A stretch of 64,000 bases of DNA from positions 604,676 to 668,675 of the forward strand of contig NZ_OBEK01000002.1 in assembly GCF_900215625.1 (NCBI RefSeq), written 5' to 3'. The translations under genes and the position numbers were made by a program. Source of the DNA: Terribacillus aidingensis (lineage in GTDB: Bacteria > Bacillota > Bacilli > Bacillales > Amphibacillaceae). Positions 9,273-18,540 of the stretch are shown here, one piece after another (position 1 is the first letter of the stretch; every line of letters starts with the position of its first letter). The notes under the pieces are model-generated. The model was given only the letters and a program-made list of their open reading frames with translations. It did not search any database and was not told where the DNA came from.

Positions 9273-10106
9273 CTAGATACAGAAAATATGCTCACCAATT
9301 GTTTTAATTTGCTGTCTGGACCAAATCCATGGTGAGGTGGCTGTATTTGGATTAAAGTAATAAATTGCTCCTCCAGAAGGATCCCAGCCATTTATTGCAT
9401 CTAATACTGCTTGTTTCGCCGATTCATCCGGTGTCAGCCATATTTGTCCATCAGCCACTGCTGTGAAAGCTCTCGGCTCAAAAATAACCCCAGATATCGT
9501 ATTCGGGAATGAAGGGTCTTCTACGCGGTTTAATATAACTGCAGCTACCGCCACTTTGCCTACATAAGGTTCACCGCGCGCTTCTCCGTTAACAGCGTTG
9601 GCTATTAACTTAATATCGTTTTGAGAGTAGCCATTCGGTACATTAACTGCCGAAGTGCTCGGCGCTTTTTCATTTGCACCGCCTCCACCGCTTCCGCCAT
9701 TGCCGCGTTTTTTCACTTGCTGTTCCTGTGGTTTGCCACCGTAATAAGTAAAGGTATTGCCTTCTTGAATTTGTCGCATAACAAAGGCTTTATCAAATTT
9801 CGTATTAGCAGTTAATTTACTTTTTGCCTGCTGCCCTGCAACGCCATCAATCTCCATTCCAAATTCATATTGGAAGTTTCGCAGTGCCCAATAAGTACCC
9901 CAGCCGAAAACACCGTCTATTTTGCCATTATAAAAGCCTGCGTACTGCAGTCTTGCCTGCAGTTCCACTACATCATCACCGGTGGCGCCGTGCTGTATCA
10001 CCTGATCTGAAAATGCGTTTGTCTCGAGCGGCGATACAGCAACAACACTAAACAACATGAAACCGGCACAGATCCATTTACAAAGCCGAATTTTTCTTTG
10101 TCTCAT
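9273..10106 (-). CDS. sleB: Spore cortex-lytic enzyme SleB
   Basis: Lytic transglycosylase that degrades the muramic-delta-lactam-containing cortex during germination. The 277-residue product has a signal peptide (likely cleavage after A31 in TNA), a peptidoglycan-binding domain at about 38-95 (VVELQARLQYAGFYNGKIDG), a low-complexity glycine linker near 135-145, and the catalytic Hydrolase_2/SleB domain with the VNGEARGEP motif carrying the catalytic glutamate. GGAGG site before ATG. Operon with ypeB. Expected to be sigma-G controlled, but I could not find a convincing promoter. Confidence 0.95.
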   Translation of the reverse strand: MRQRKIRLCKWICAGFMLFSVVAVSPLETNAFSDQVIQHGATGDDVVELQARLQYAGFYNGKIDGVFGWGTYWALRNFQYEFGMEIDGVAGQQAKSKLTANTKFDKAFVMRQIQEGNTFTYYGGKPQEQQVKKRGNGGSGGGGANEKAPSTSAVNVPNGYSQNDIKLIANAVNGEARGEPYVGKVAVAAVILNRVEDPSFPNTISGVIFEPRAFTAVADGQIWLTPDESAKQAVLDAINGWDPSGGAIYYFNPNTATSPWIWSRQQIKTIGEHIFCI

Positions 10107-10186
10107 TGTTCATTTCCTCCAACCTAAACTTATCTGACTATCAATAGCTTTCTTCCAGCATAGTGAAAATATGCAATCCAGCTAGC

Positions 10187-10222
10187 AAAAAAAGAGTCAG
10201 GCAGTGTTGTCTGCCTGACTCT
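10187..10222 (-). terminator. Intrinsic terminator of prsW
   Basis: A perfect 12-bp stem AGAGTCAGGCAG (10193-10204) with CTGCCTGACTCT (10211-10222), followed on the minus strand by T7. It overlaps the prsW stop codon. Confidence 0.88.
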
Positions 10223-10892
10223 ATAATTTGGTCGTTTGTATGTTTTCAATTGGGTGATTCGTTGCTGCTCTTACCTTCCGCAAACCAATCGTCCATAAAA
10301 TGATCATGAACGGTACTTGTATGTAAATCCAATGGAACTGCACCACTACCAAGATGTAGTCATAAAATCCATGCAGCAGGAAAGGAATTAGCATCGCAGC
10401 CGCTATTCGCAGCCGTGGGTGTTTGCTCCCGAATTTGGCTCTGCCAAGATAATAGCCCATGAGCACGCCGAAAAGTGCATGGGAAGACACAGGAAATAAT
10501 GCCCTTGTGAAGGCATAGTCAACACCATGAGCAAATAAGTACAATACATTCTCTACCGTTGCGAAGCCTAAACTGATGCTGACGCCATAGATAATGCCAT
10601 CGTAAACCGAATCCATCTCCGTATGCCGGAACGCTGTATACAGAAATATGAACCATTTAAAAAATTCTTCTAAAAATCCTATCGTAAAGAACGAATAAAC
10701 GATGGGGGGGGTTCCGATCCCTTCAGCTTGCAATGCATACTGAATAAACATAATCGGGAATACAAGCAAAGCCCCGTAAAGAAACGTCCGCAGTACCATG
10801 CTCAGCGGCTCTGGCTCCAAACGATCCTTCAAATAAAAGAAAGTAAGGAGTGCGAGTGCTGGGGCAATCGCAGCGGAAAGAATCGTAAGCAT
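10221..10892 (-). CDS. prsW: Intramembrane protease PrsW
   Basis: Site-1 protease that in B. subtilis cuts the anti-sigma factor RsiW and so activates sigma-W under envelope stress. 223 residues with several membrane helices; catalytic motifs EEFFK (after FTIGFLEEFFKW), HALFGVLMG and HGFYD match the CPBP/PrsW family. I place the start at ATG 10892 (MLTILSAA), seven bases after GGAAGAGG, not at the TTG 24 bases earlier. A run of eight Cs in the gene (Gs on the plus strand near 10704-10711) codes for part of TPP. Confidence 0.93.
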   Translation of the reverse strand: MLTILSAAIAPALALLTFFYLKDRLEPEPLSMVLRTFLYGALLVFPIMFIQYALQAEGIGTPPIVYSFFTIGFLEEFFKWFIFLYTAFRHTEMDSVYDGIIYGVSISLGFATVENVLYLFAHGVDYAFTRALFPVSSHALFGVLMGYYLGRAKFGSKHPRLRIAAAMLIPFLLHGFYDYILVVVQFHWIYIQVPFMIILWTIGLRKVRAATNHPIENIQTTKL

Positions 10893-10992
10893 GGTAGCAC
10901 CTCTTCCAACTAACAATCTGTCTTTATCGTACCATGCTCTTGATTTTTTGGGAATATGCTACTGGAAAGAAAAAGGAAATAGGTCCTCCGGT

Positions 10993-11952
10993 CTAGAGTA
11001 ATCTGTCTCTCTGTTCCGAAGCCAATGCAACAGCAAGCTCCATGCGGGCTTTTTTGCTGTCTGAATCTTTGCCGAGCAAAACACCTGACTTATATAAATC
11101 ATAAGCGCTGCCTTCATAATCATATGTCGTATAGACATTCCCTTCCTCAGAAGCTGTTGTGAGCATCACGGTAATTCCAGCATCCAAGCTGCGAAGGATT
11201 TCTTCTTTCATCTTAGGAGCCACTTGACCGCGGCCTACTCCTTCTAATACAATTCCTTGCACACCAGCTTCACGAGCCGCTTTTATAAATTTACCGTCTG
11301 CCTGTAAATAACATTTAATAATCTCTACTTGCGGGAGCGGCTTCTGCAGGGCATATGTATTCCGTTTAACAGGTTTTTGATACAGATATACTTTATCGTT
11401 ATCAATGATACCTAAATAGCCGAATCCAAACGCGTTGAAGCCTTGGATATTTGAAGCATGCTCTTTCTTAACATATTTAGCAGGAAAGATGCGCTCGTTA
11501 AAAACAACCACTGTGCCGCAGTCGCGCAACTGTTCGTCGTATGCCGTCAAAACAGCGTGGCGCAAGTTGATGTATACGTCAGAACCTAATTCGTGAATAG
11601 CACGCTGAGAGCCTGTAACAACGACTGGGCGAGAATCCTGTATCGTCAAATCTAGGAAATAGGCTGTTTCTTCTAGTGAATCCGTACCATGCGTCACCAC
11701 AACTCCGCATACTTCCGGATCCTCCATTTGCTGTTCAATCAATTCTTTCAAGTAAACCAAATCTTCAAAAGTGATGTGCATACTCGGTTTTTGGAGCGCA
11801 TTGACGACAGATACTTCAATATGATCCGGCAATGCAATTTGGCTGCGCAAGTCCTCGCCCGACATTTCACCAGATGCAAGTTTTCCGCTTTCCTCATTCG
11901 GTACGCTGGCAATCGTACCACCTGTCGTTACTAAGACAACTTTACCTTTCAT
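10993..11952 (-). CDS. ansA: L-asparaginase
   Basis: Hydrolyses asparagine to aspartate and ammonia. The 319-residue protein has both asparaginase signatures: TTGGTIAS with the nucleophile Thr13 and THGTDSLEET at 87-96. No signal peptide, so cytosolic. It follows ypdA with 17 bases between stop and start signals reading along the minus strand, so the two may be co-transcribed. B. subtilis has no asparaginase at this locus. Symbol is by family only. Confidence 0.9.
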   Translation of the reverse strand: MKGKVVLVTTGGTIASVPNEESGKLASGEMSGEDLRSQIALPDHIEVSVVNALQKPSMHITFEDLVYLKELIEQQMEDPEVCGVVVTHGTDSLEETAYFLDLTIQDSRPVVVTGSQRAIHELGSDVYINLRHAVLTAYDEQLRDCGTVVVFNERIFPAKYVKKEHASNIQGFNAFGFGYLGIIDNDKVYLYQKPVKRNTYALQKPLPQVEIIKCYLQADGKFIKAAREAGVQGIVLEGVGRGQVAPKMKEEILRSLDAGITVMLTTASEEGNVYTTYDYEGSAYDLYKSGVLLGKDSDSKKARMELAVALASEQRDRLL

Positions 11953-11969
11953 TGGACAAATCCTTCCCT

Positions 11970-12947
11970 TCAGCTGCGTGTTGCAATTGATGCGGCAATT
12001 TTCCCACCGTGAAAACGGCCATTTTCGATGAAGACTTCATTATTATTGTTTCCGGCAGCTATAACGCCAGCAATGTAAATACCTGGTATGTTAGATTCCA
12101 TCGTTTCCGGGTGATAATCTGGTTTACCTGTCTCTGGATGAATGTTGATCCCCATACCTTGCAGCAAGTGTAAATCCGGACGATAGCCAGTCATTGCGAA
12201 TACGAAGTCCGCTTCCACAGCGTGCGTTTCGCCATTCTCCTCAAAGATGACCTGTGTTTCTGTAATCTCTTTAATATGTGCATTGAATCTGTGATCAATG
12301 TATCCGTTACGTGCTAACGACTCGTATTCGGGCAAAATCCATGGCTTGACGCTTTTAGAATACGTGCTGCCGCGGTAAAGAGCCGTAATATTGGCACCGG
12401 CTTTATGCAGTTCCAGCACCGCATCCACAGCAGAGTTTTTTCCGCCGATAACTGTTACATTTTTACCAAAGTAAGGATGTGCTTCCTTGAAGTAATGAAA
12501 CACATGCGGCAGCTCCTCACCAGGCACCTGCATTAAGTATGGCTGATCATAATAGCCTGTTGCCACAATGACAAAATCAGCTTGGTACTTATTCTCTTCA
12601 TCTTTAATTGTCTTCGTAGAAACTGTGAAATTCCCTGCCTCACCTGTTACTTGCATGACGCGCTCGAATGTATGTATTCGCAAGTCTCGACGCTGTGCTA
12701 CTGTCCTGTAATATGCTAGTGCTTGGTTTCGTACTGGCTTTTTCATTTCTGTTACAAATGGCATACCGCCTACTTCCAAGCGTTCACTTGAACTGAAGAA
12801 CGTTTGATGTGTCGGGTATTGATAGATAGAATTGACAACATTGCCTTTTTCGATAAGCAGCGGATCAATGCCAGCTTGCTGCAATTCAATTGCTGCGGAA
12901 AGTCCGCATGGTCCTGCTCCGATGATAATTACTTTTTCTTTTTGCAT
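11970..12947 (-). CDS. ypdA: Bacillithiol disulfide reductase YpdA
   Basis: FAD and NADPH dependent reductase that regenerates bacillithiol from its disulfide. 325 residues with the FAD motif GAGPCG at 10-15, which includes Cys14, the residue reported as functionally important in the family, and the NADPH motif GGKNSA at 168-173. A third block TGYRPDLHLL and the C-terminal NNNNEVFIENGRFHG segment fit YpdA. Together with brxB at 60.9 kb it indicates bacillithiol metabolism. Confidence 0.94.
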   Translation of the reverse strand: MQKEKVIIIGAGPCGLSAAIELQQAGIDPLLIEKGNVVNSIYQYPTHQTFFSSSERLEVGGMPFVTEMKKPVRNQALAYYRTVAQRRDLRIHTFERVMQVTGEAGNFTVSTKTIKDEENKYQADFVIVATGYYDQPYLMQVPGEELPHVFHYFKEAHPYFGKNVTVIGGKNSAVDAVLELHKAGANITALYRGSTYSKSVKPWILPEYESLARNGYIDHRFNAHIKEITETQVIFEENGETHAVEADFVFAMTGYRPDLHLLQGMGINIHPETGKPDYHPETMESNIPGIYIAGVIAAGNNNNEVFIENGRFHGGKIAASIATRS

Positions 12948-12981
12948 GTTCCTGCTCCTTTCTGCCTCTCTTCTATGAAAA

Positions 12982-13026
12982 AGAGAAAGCTCTTACCCTG
13001 ACAGCTGCAGAATAAGAGCACTGTTT
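12982..13026 (-). terminator. Probable terminator after glutamate dehydrogenase gene
   Basis: GCTCTTA (12989-12995) pairs with TAAGAGC (13013-13019); on the minus strand the stem is followed by TTTCTCTTTTT. Long loop and interrupted T tract make it weaker than others here. Confidence 0.5.
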
Positions 13027-13035
13027 TTATTTCAA

Positions 13036-14307
13036 TTAGATCCAGCCTCTGAACCTGGATGCTTCGGCCATCTTTCTTACCCCGACCATATAAGCTGCCA
13101 AGCGCATATCAACTCGCCTAGTTTGCGAAGTCTGGTAGACATTATGGAACCCTTTCAGCATCACTTTCTCTAATCTTTCTTCTACTTCCTGCTCTGTCCA
13201 ATAATAACCTTGGTTGTTTTGCACCCATTCAAAGTAAGACACGGTCACACCGCCAGCAGAAGCCAGCACATCAGGTACTAGTAAAATACCGCGCTCTGTC
13301 AGTATTTTAGTCGCCTCAAATGTTGTTGGTCCATTCGCTGCCTCAATGACAATCCCTGCTTTAATTTGGTATGCATTATCCTCGGTAATTTGATTTTCTA
13401 CGGCCGCTGGTACTAATATATCGCAATCAAGCTCCAAAAGTTCTTTATTGGAGATTGTACTTTTAAATAAGTTGGTTACTGTGCCGAAACTGTCTCTGCG
13501 ATCAAGTAAATAGTCGATATCCAAGCCTTCCGGGTCATGCAGCGCCCCGTAAGCATCTGAAATACCGATCACTTTCGCACCAGCTTCGTGCATAAATTTC
13601 GCCAAATAGCTGCCTGCATTACCGAATCCTTGGATGACTACACGCGCCCCTTCCAAGGTAATACCTTTTTGCTTCGCAGCTTCACGCAGACAAATTGTCA
13701 CGCCCTTGGCAGTGGCAGTCTCCCTGCCATGTGATCCACCAAGCACAATTGGTTTTCCGGTAATAAAACCAGGATTATTAAATTCATCCATCCGGCTGTA
13801 TTCATCCATCATCCAGGCCATAATCTGGGAATTAGTCATAACATCAGGTGCGGGTATATCTTTTGTCGGTCCAACAATCTGACTGATTGCCCGTACGTAT
13901 CCCCGACTTACTCCTTCAAGCTCCCGGAAACTCATTTCCCGAGGATCACAGATAATTCCGCCTTTACCGCCGCCATATGGCAAATCAACGATTCCTGCCT
14001 TCAGACTCATCCAAATAGATAACGCCTTTACTTCACTCTCGCTTACTTCCGGATGAAATCGTACGCCTCCCTTTGTCGGCCCAACAGCATCGTTATGCTG
14101 TGACCGGTACCCAGTGAAAATCTTTGTACTTCCATCGTCCATTCTAACTGGAATACGGACTGTCATCATTCGAATTGGTTCTTTCAATAATTCAAAGACT
14201 TCATCAGGATACCCAAGTTTCTGCAAAGCCGATTGTACAACGCTTTGTGTCGATTGTAATACTTCCTTATGCTTGTTGTTGGTGGATTCCGCAGCTTTGT
14301 CGGCCAC
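13036..14307 (-). CDS. gudB: NAD-specific glutamate dehydrogenase (GudB/RocG type)
   Basis: Oxidatively deaminates glutamate to 2-oxoglutarate. 423 residues; the substrate-site block DLPYGGGKGGI holds the catalytic lysine and the dinucleotide motif GFGNAGSYLAKF follows in the second domain. The position next to ypdA matches B. subtilis gudB. The nine-base duplication that inactivates gudB in laboratory B. subtilis is not present: the segment before RRVDMRLAAYMVG is a normal single copy. Start codon is GTG at 14307 with AGGAGG eight bases upstream. Confidence 0.95.
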   Translation of the reverse strand: MADKAAESTNNKHKEVLQSTQSVVQSALQKLGYPDEVFELLKEPIRMMTVRIPVRMDDGSTKIFTGYRSQHNDAVGPTKGGVRFHPEVSESEVKALSIWMSLKAGIVDLPYGGGKGGIICDPREMSFRELEGVSRGYVRAISQIVGPTKDIPAPDVMTNSQIMAWMMDEYSRMDEFNNPGFITGKPIVLGGSHGRETATAKGVTICLREAAKQKGITLEGARVVIQGFGNAGSYLAKFMHEAGAKVIGISDAYGALHDPEGLDIDYLLDRRDSFGTVTNLFKSTISNKELLELDCDILVPAAVENQITEDNAYQIKAGIVIEAANGPTTFEATKILTERGILLVPDVLASAGGVTVSYFEWVQNNQGYYWTEQEVEERLEKVMLKGFHNVYQTSQTRRVDMRLAAYMVGVRKMAEASRFRGWI

Positions 14308-14427
14308 TGTTCTTTACCTCCTAAAAGTTTCCCCATCTTTATTAAAAAATTACATCTTTCTATTCCCTATCCATTCTATCAAAAAAGCAGACAGATGGAT
14401 AATGAGAACAAATAGAATCAGATAAAA

Positions 14428-14510
14428 TTAAAAAGATACCGGCAATAGCGAGCTGCACCCCAAGCGTTAGCGTAACTAACCTTCAGGGTGCACCTCATAG
14501 ACCGGTATCT
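14428..14510 (-). terminator. Long three-stem hairpin terminator after the MecA-like gene
   Basis: Three nested arms: AGATACCGG (14434-14442) with CCGGTATCT (14502-14510); TGCACCC (14454-14460) with GGGTGCA (14486-14492); GTTAG (14466-14470) with CTAAC (14476-14480). On the minus strand the outer stem runs into TTTTT. It is much longer than the other terminators in the window and may have an extra role. Confidence 0.65.
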
Positions 14511-14518
14511 TCTATAGC

Positions 14519-15100
14519 TCAAGCAAAGTACGAGCAAATCTGCCGTACTGCATCATCTTCAAAAATTTTCTTGCCATATTCATTGAGCCGCACCGACGTT
14601 ACGATGCTTGGGTTGGCAAACTCGGACATCACTGCAATTAAATTTTCCCGCTGTTCCGGGCGAAGCAGCGTCTGAATCTCCATATAATATAAATCATTCA
14701 TAAAATAGACGGCAGCGTCTTCAATGCCCACCTGCTGTAATTGATGGGAAACGCTGATGATATCTTCAAAATCAGTGAAGGAAAAGATAAGCTCTCTGCT
14801 CTCGTCCAATGTCACTTTCATTTCGATATAATCCTCTTCTTCTTCAAAGTCTTCTGTCTGCGGATACTGGGTAACAATAATTTGCATCCCTTGTGCTTGC
14901 AGAATATGAACTTGAACAAGAAGTGTTCCTTCTAATTCAAAGCCCAATTCATCACTTGCCTCAAACATCATATCGTGAAAAAGCTGATGAACGCCAGGAA
15001 GATCATGCCAGAGATCTTCTTTTGTCAAGCCCCTCTCGATTAAATCGTCGAAAGTAAGAAAGATCTTGAATTGATTTAATGATACGCGCTCTAACTTCAT
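14519..15100 (-). CDS. mecB: Adaptor protein MecA paralogue (MecB/YpbH-like)
   Basis: ClpC adaptor family. 193 residues: a compact N-terminal substrate-binding domain (MKLERVSLNQFKIFLTFDDL), an acidic linker with EDFEEEED, and a C-terminal ClpC-binding domain (LIFSFTDFEDIISVSHQL, YYMEI). Location near recQ and gudB matches B. subtilis ypbH rather than mecA. ATG 15100 has GGGGG seven bases upstream; a GTG one codon earlier is possible. Whether it acts in competence or sporulation cannot be told from sequence. Confidence 0.87.
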   Translation of the reverse strand: MKLERVSLNQFKIFLTFDDLIERGLTKEDLWHDLPGVHQLFHDMMFEASDELGFELEGTLLVQVHILQAQGMQIIVTQYPQTEDFEEEEDYIEMKVTLDESRELIFSFTDFEDIISVSHQLQQVGIEDAAVYFMNDLYYMEIQTLLRPEQRENLIAVMSEFANPSIVTSVRLNEYGKKIFEDDAVRQICSYFA

Positions 15101-15293
15101 CACTTTTCCCCCTTGGATGCCATTCTAGATATAGATAGCATATGATTCGCCTTATGTTTTGTACGCGGCACATCCCTATAGATGCGTCCATTTTTTAAGT
15201 TGATTTCCCTATTCGAATAGTTAGCTTTGTACGTATAGTTAGTATATTAATCTTTGTGCTAAAAATACCCTTGTTGTCCAAACTGAAAACGGA

Positions 15294-15614
15294 CTAAAAC
15301 AAGTCGGGGAACAGCGACGGGACATCCGTATACAGCATGATATACGAGATTCCGGCTAACACGATGACTGTCAAGATGATAAACCTCACCAGAATGCCAT
15401 TCCAGCGCAAACGAAAGCCTGTCCGAGCTCCATCATGGACTGTCCGGCGAGGCGGCAGATTTAGAATATCGATACGCTGGCCTTCTGACTCCGCTTCCTC
15501 TTTCAAATCAGATACTTCTTCATGTTCAGCTGTTTGTTCTTCATCCGTTGACTGGGTCACGGACGCTACCAATTCTTCGAGATCGAGGTCCTTCTCTTCT
15601 GTCTTTGCCATTGA
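15294..15614 (-). CDS. Small acidic-tailed single-pass membrane protein of unknown function
   Basis: 106 residues: a strongly acidic N-terminal half (stretches of E and D up to about residue 50), a basic patch (PPRRTVHDGARTGFRLRW), one membrane helix at about 76-96 and a short C-terminal tail PSLFPDLF. Start ATG 15614 has GGAAGGAC eight bases upstream and lies 27 bases after the recQ stop, so it is the last gene of the ypbB-recQ transcript. Position recalls B. subtilis ypbD-ypbG, but no LysM domain or protease motif is present. I do not recognise the family. Confidence 0.65.
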   Translation of the reverse strand, partial: SMAKTEEKDLDLEELVASVTQSTDEEQTAEHEEVSDLKEEAESEGQRIDILNLPPRRTVHDGARTGFRLRWNGILVRFIILTVIVLAGISYIMLYTDVPSLFPDLF

Positions 15615-15640
15615 AGTGTCCTTCCTTCCATTATCCGTTT

Positions 15641-17161
15641 TCATTGCTGTAAAAGGAAACGGAGCTGCTCTCGCCAGCCTGCTGCATCTTGCTGCACGCT
15701 CACTGGTACTGTTTCCCAGTCCTGAAGGGTATCTCCGCAATTATCGCAGCAGCGTCCGCTTGCAGGACGTACGGTGCGCTGGAAGTGAGCAAATAATATT
15801 TGGCGTCTGCATGTATCTGTGTAAACCCATTCCTTCATACGCTGCAGCTGCACCAATTTATGTTTTTTTCGATCACCAACAAGTTTCTCTATTTGCTCCA
15901 GAAAATCCTTCCAGGTTTGTGCATTATACTGCAGCTGATTTCCCTTTACTATATCATGTTTTTCCATCTGATATAGTAAAAATCGCCATTGCGTTTCGCC
16001 AATGGGAATATGCTGCAAAATTAACTCGTAAGCAGGCAAATCAGTCATTCCAGCTTTTACCCGCTGATATAGATTTCGCATCAGCTGCTGGATGGAAGAC
16101 TGTTCTGGCAAATCTTGTTCAATAAGATGTACAGGAATTTGCCAATCACCAGTGCTATACAGCACAACACTGACACTTTCCTTGCCATCTCGGCCAGCTC
16201 TGCCTACTTCCTGAATGAAAGATTCCTTGTCATTTGGAAGATGATAATGAATAATCAAACGCACATCTTCTTTGTCTACACCCATTCCAAAAGCACTTGT
16301 ACAGCAGATGATCTGAAGCTGGCCAGCAAGGAACTGCTGCTGAATCAAAATTCGGTCTTCATTCTCCATTCCGCCATGGTAATAGGCACATGCCATATCC
16401 GGCATATTTATTCGAATCAGCGCGGCAACACTTTCCGCCATGTTTCGGCTGGAGAAATAGATGATGGTCGGAGCCTGTATTTTCCTAAGCAAAGCGAGCA
16501 TCGTTTCATTCTTTTCTTGCTGATCCTGTACTTCCTGTACAAAATAAGCGATATTCTGTCTATCCATTGGGTAGATATGCTTCTCCATCTCCAAATCCCC
16601 CAAAAGATGCTGAATATCAGTCTGTACTTCTGGCGTAGCTGTTCCAGTCAGTGCCAGAACGGGCGGGTTTCTGAGTGTTCGAACTACCTCAGCCAAGCGC
16701 AAATAATCGGTGCGGAATTCTTTTCCCCACTGGGAAATACAGTGCGCTTCATCGACGACAAACAATTGAATTTCCAGCTGCATCAGTCGGCTGATCAAAT
16801 AATCATTTTGAAGCATTTCCGGTGATACATAAAGAAGATCATAAGAAGCTAGATTGCGCGTCACTTGCTGCTTATCTTCATAATTAAGAAAGCTGTTCAA
16901 TGCTGCAACTCGCTTGAATCCTTTTGCTCGCAGCTGCTTTACTTGATCTTCCATCAGGGAAAGTAGAGGTGAGACGACAATGACTTGTCCGCTCCGCATG
17001 AAAGCTGGCAGCTGATAGCAAACAGATTTCCCGGTGCCGGTCGGTAATACACCAAGTGTATGGCGATTCTGCATCACACTTTCTAGTATCTCCAATTGGC
17101 CAGTGCGGAATTGATCATATCCGTAATATTTCTTTAGTGCTTGCTGCAAGTCTGTCTTCAC
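15641..17161 (-). CDS. recQ: RecQ-family ATP-dependent DNA helicase (RecS-type)
   Basis: Superfamily 2 helicase for recombination and repair. 506 residues with Walker A PTGTGKS at 40-46, DEAH near 137, the RecQ-specific HCISQWG block, helicase C-terminal motifs (FGMGVDKEDVR, QEVGRAGRDG) and a zinc-binding end with C-x(16+)-CCDNC. It starts at GTG 17161, overlapping the ypbB stop (ACGTGA), so translation is coupled. No HRDC domain, as in the short Bacillus recQ beside ypbB. Confidence 0.93.
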   Translation of the reverse strand: MKTDLQQALKKYYGYDQFRTGQLEILESVMQNRHTLGVLPTGTGKSVCYQLPAFMRSGQVIVVSPLLSLMEDQVKQLRAKGFKRVAALNSFLNYEDKQQVTRNLASYDLLYVSPEMLQNDYLISRLMQLEIQLFVVDEAHCISQWGKEFRTDYLRLAEVVRTLRNPPVLALTGTATPEVQTDIQHLLGDLEMEKHIYPMDRQNIAYFVQEVQDQQEKNETMLALLRKIQAPTIIYFSSRNMAESVAALIRINMPDMACAYYHGGMENEDRILIQQQFLAGQLQIICCTSAFGMGVDKEDVRLIIHYHLPNDKESFIQEVGRAGRDGKESVSVVLYSTGDWQIPVHLIEQDLPEQSSIQQLMRNLYQRVKAGMTDLPAYELILQHIPIGETQWRFLLYQMEKHDIVKGNQLQYNAQTWKDFLEQIEKLVGDRKKHKLVQLQRMKEWVYTDTCRRQILFAHFQRTVRPASGRCCDNCGDTLQDWETVPVSVQQDAAGWREQLRFLLQQ

Positions 17162-18156
17162 GTCTCCACCTCCTGTTCATTCCGCAGCGCAAGCGCCATT
17201 CTGATTTGGAAATAGTCATACTTTCCGTTGAGTGTAGCATGAATTTGTTTCAGTTTATTTGTGCCTGTCTTTTCCGCACAATCCATAATAACAGCTGCAT
17301 CAGCTTCGCCAATAAATCTGCTTGCCAGCCTTCTGCCTTCCAGCCACGTCATCTCGACAATATGATCTTTAATGGTGTTCTCGGTCAATCCCCTGGCCGC
17401 TGCAATTTGATCCAGTGTCAAACCGCGTTCGAGCATCATCCTCGTTTTATGCGCAGTGGATGTAATTGTGTGAGATTGTTGTTTTGGTTGTTCCACCAGT
17501 GTTCCAAGATACGGAAACAGCGATTTGTTTGCTCTTACTTGATCCAGGAAGTAATGAATTGTAGATGTTTGATATAGCGGTACATCTACTACTTGCAAAT
17601 TATATTTTACCGCCAGCTGTGCTGCTGTTAAACCGATGTGCTGATAGCCGCTTATTCGGTCGACGAATAAACCTGCCTGCATTTCCGGCAGTTTCTCAAG
17701 CAAGCCGTACAGCTCTTCATATAAGCAGCTTCGCCAATGTCCCAGCTGCAGCTGCTTCTGTCGATATAACTGCTTGACCCAATATTGCACTTGCGCTTGA
17801 TCGGTAACAGGAATATAATGCTTTTCTCCGTTTGCTTGATTAGACAGCATTTGGAGCAGCAAAAGCAGCCGATACAAAAAGGTGTCGGTTTGCGACTGAT
17901 AAGCCATTCCATCGAAATACGGGATTGGTGTTTCAGTCACCTGTATTTTATTCTCCAGTAAGTCCTGTGCCAATTGGTCAAACAATTCCCGAGACAGCTT
18001 CGGATAAATACCAAACAAATTTGTCAAACCATACATGTGGGCATCTTGAAGTGTCTGGGCTGAACGTTTGCCTTGGAGGAGATGGTAAATGGAGGCCGTA
18101 CTCCGTTCGTTGCGGATAGGCTGGACTGCATGAAGTATGATGGAAGCCAGAAGCAT
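17158..18156 (-). CDS. ypbB: YpbB, helicase-associated HTH protein
   Basis: 332 residues with a C-terminal helix-turn-helix-like domain (MLERGLTLDQIAAARGLTENTIKDHI) often found beside or fused to RecQ helicases. The N-terminal half carries the YpbB pattern RSAQTLQDAHMYGLTNLFGIYP. Start set at ATG 18156 (MLLASIIL) with AAAGG nine bases upstream; the frame is open further up to 18204, but those codons do not match the family. Likely a partner of RecQ; biochemical role unknown. Confidence 0.85.
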   Translation of the reverse strand: MLLASIILHAVQPIRNERSTASIYHLLQGKRSAQTLQDAHMYGLTNLFGIYPKLSRELFDQLAQDLLENKIQVTETPIPYFDGMAYQSQTDTFLYRLLLLLQMLSNQANGEKHYIPVTDQAQVQYWVKQLYRQKQLQLGHWRSCLYEELYGLLEKLPEMQAGLFVDRISGYQHIGLTAAQLAVKYNLQVVDVPLYQTSTIHYFLDQVRANKSLFPYLGTLVEQPKQQSHTITSTAHKTRMMLERGLTLDQIAAARGLTENTIKDHIVEMTWLEGRRLASRFIGEADAAVIMDCAEKTGTNKLKQIHATLNGKYDYFQIRMALALRNEQEVET

Positions 18157-18208
18157 GAGGATCAACCTTTCTAAACTTGTATTCCGATTCCTTACGCGAT
18201 ACACTTAG

Positions 18209-18505
<297 letters not shown>

Positions 18506-18506
18506 G

Positions 18507-18540
18507 AACCACTTCCTTGTTAAGAGGAAGTGGTTTTTTT
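18507..18540. terminator. Bidirectional terminator between fer and the ECF S-component gene
   Basis: AACCACTTCCT (18507-18517) pairs perfectly with AGGAAGTGGTT (18525-18535), followed by a T run on the plus strand. The convergent minus-strand gene stops at 18520 inside the stem. Confidence 0.88.

Noticed and set aside
10107-10186. Sigma-G promoter for sleB
   Set aside because: TGCATA is present but no CATnnTA-type -10 lies at an acceptable distance.
13036-14307. Cryptic gudB allele with nine-base duplication
   Set aside because: The relevant segment is a normal single copy, so the enzyme should be active.
15003-15191. Minus-strand 62-codon frame upstream of and overlapping the MecA-like gene
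   Set aside because: Overlaps a better-supported gene in another frame and lacks a ribosome site and protein-like composition.
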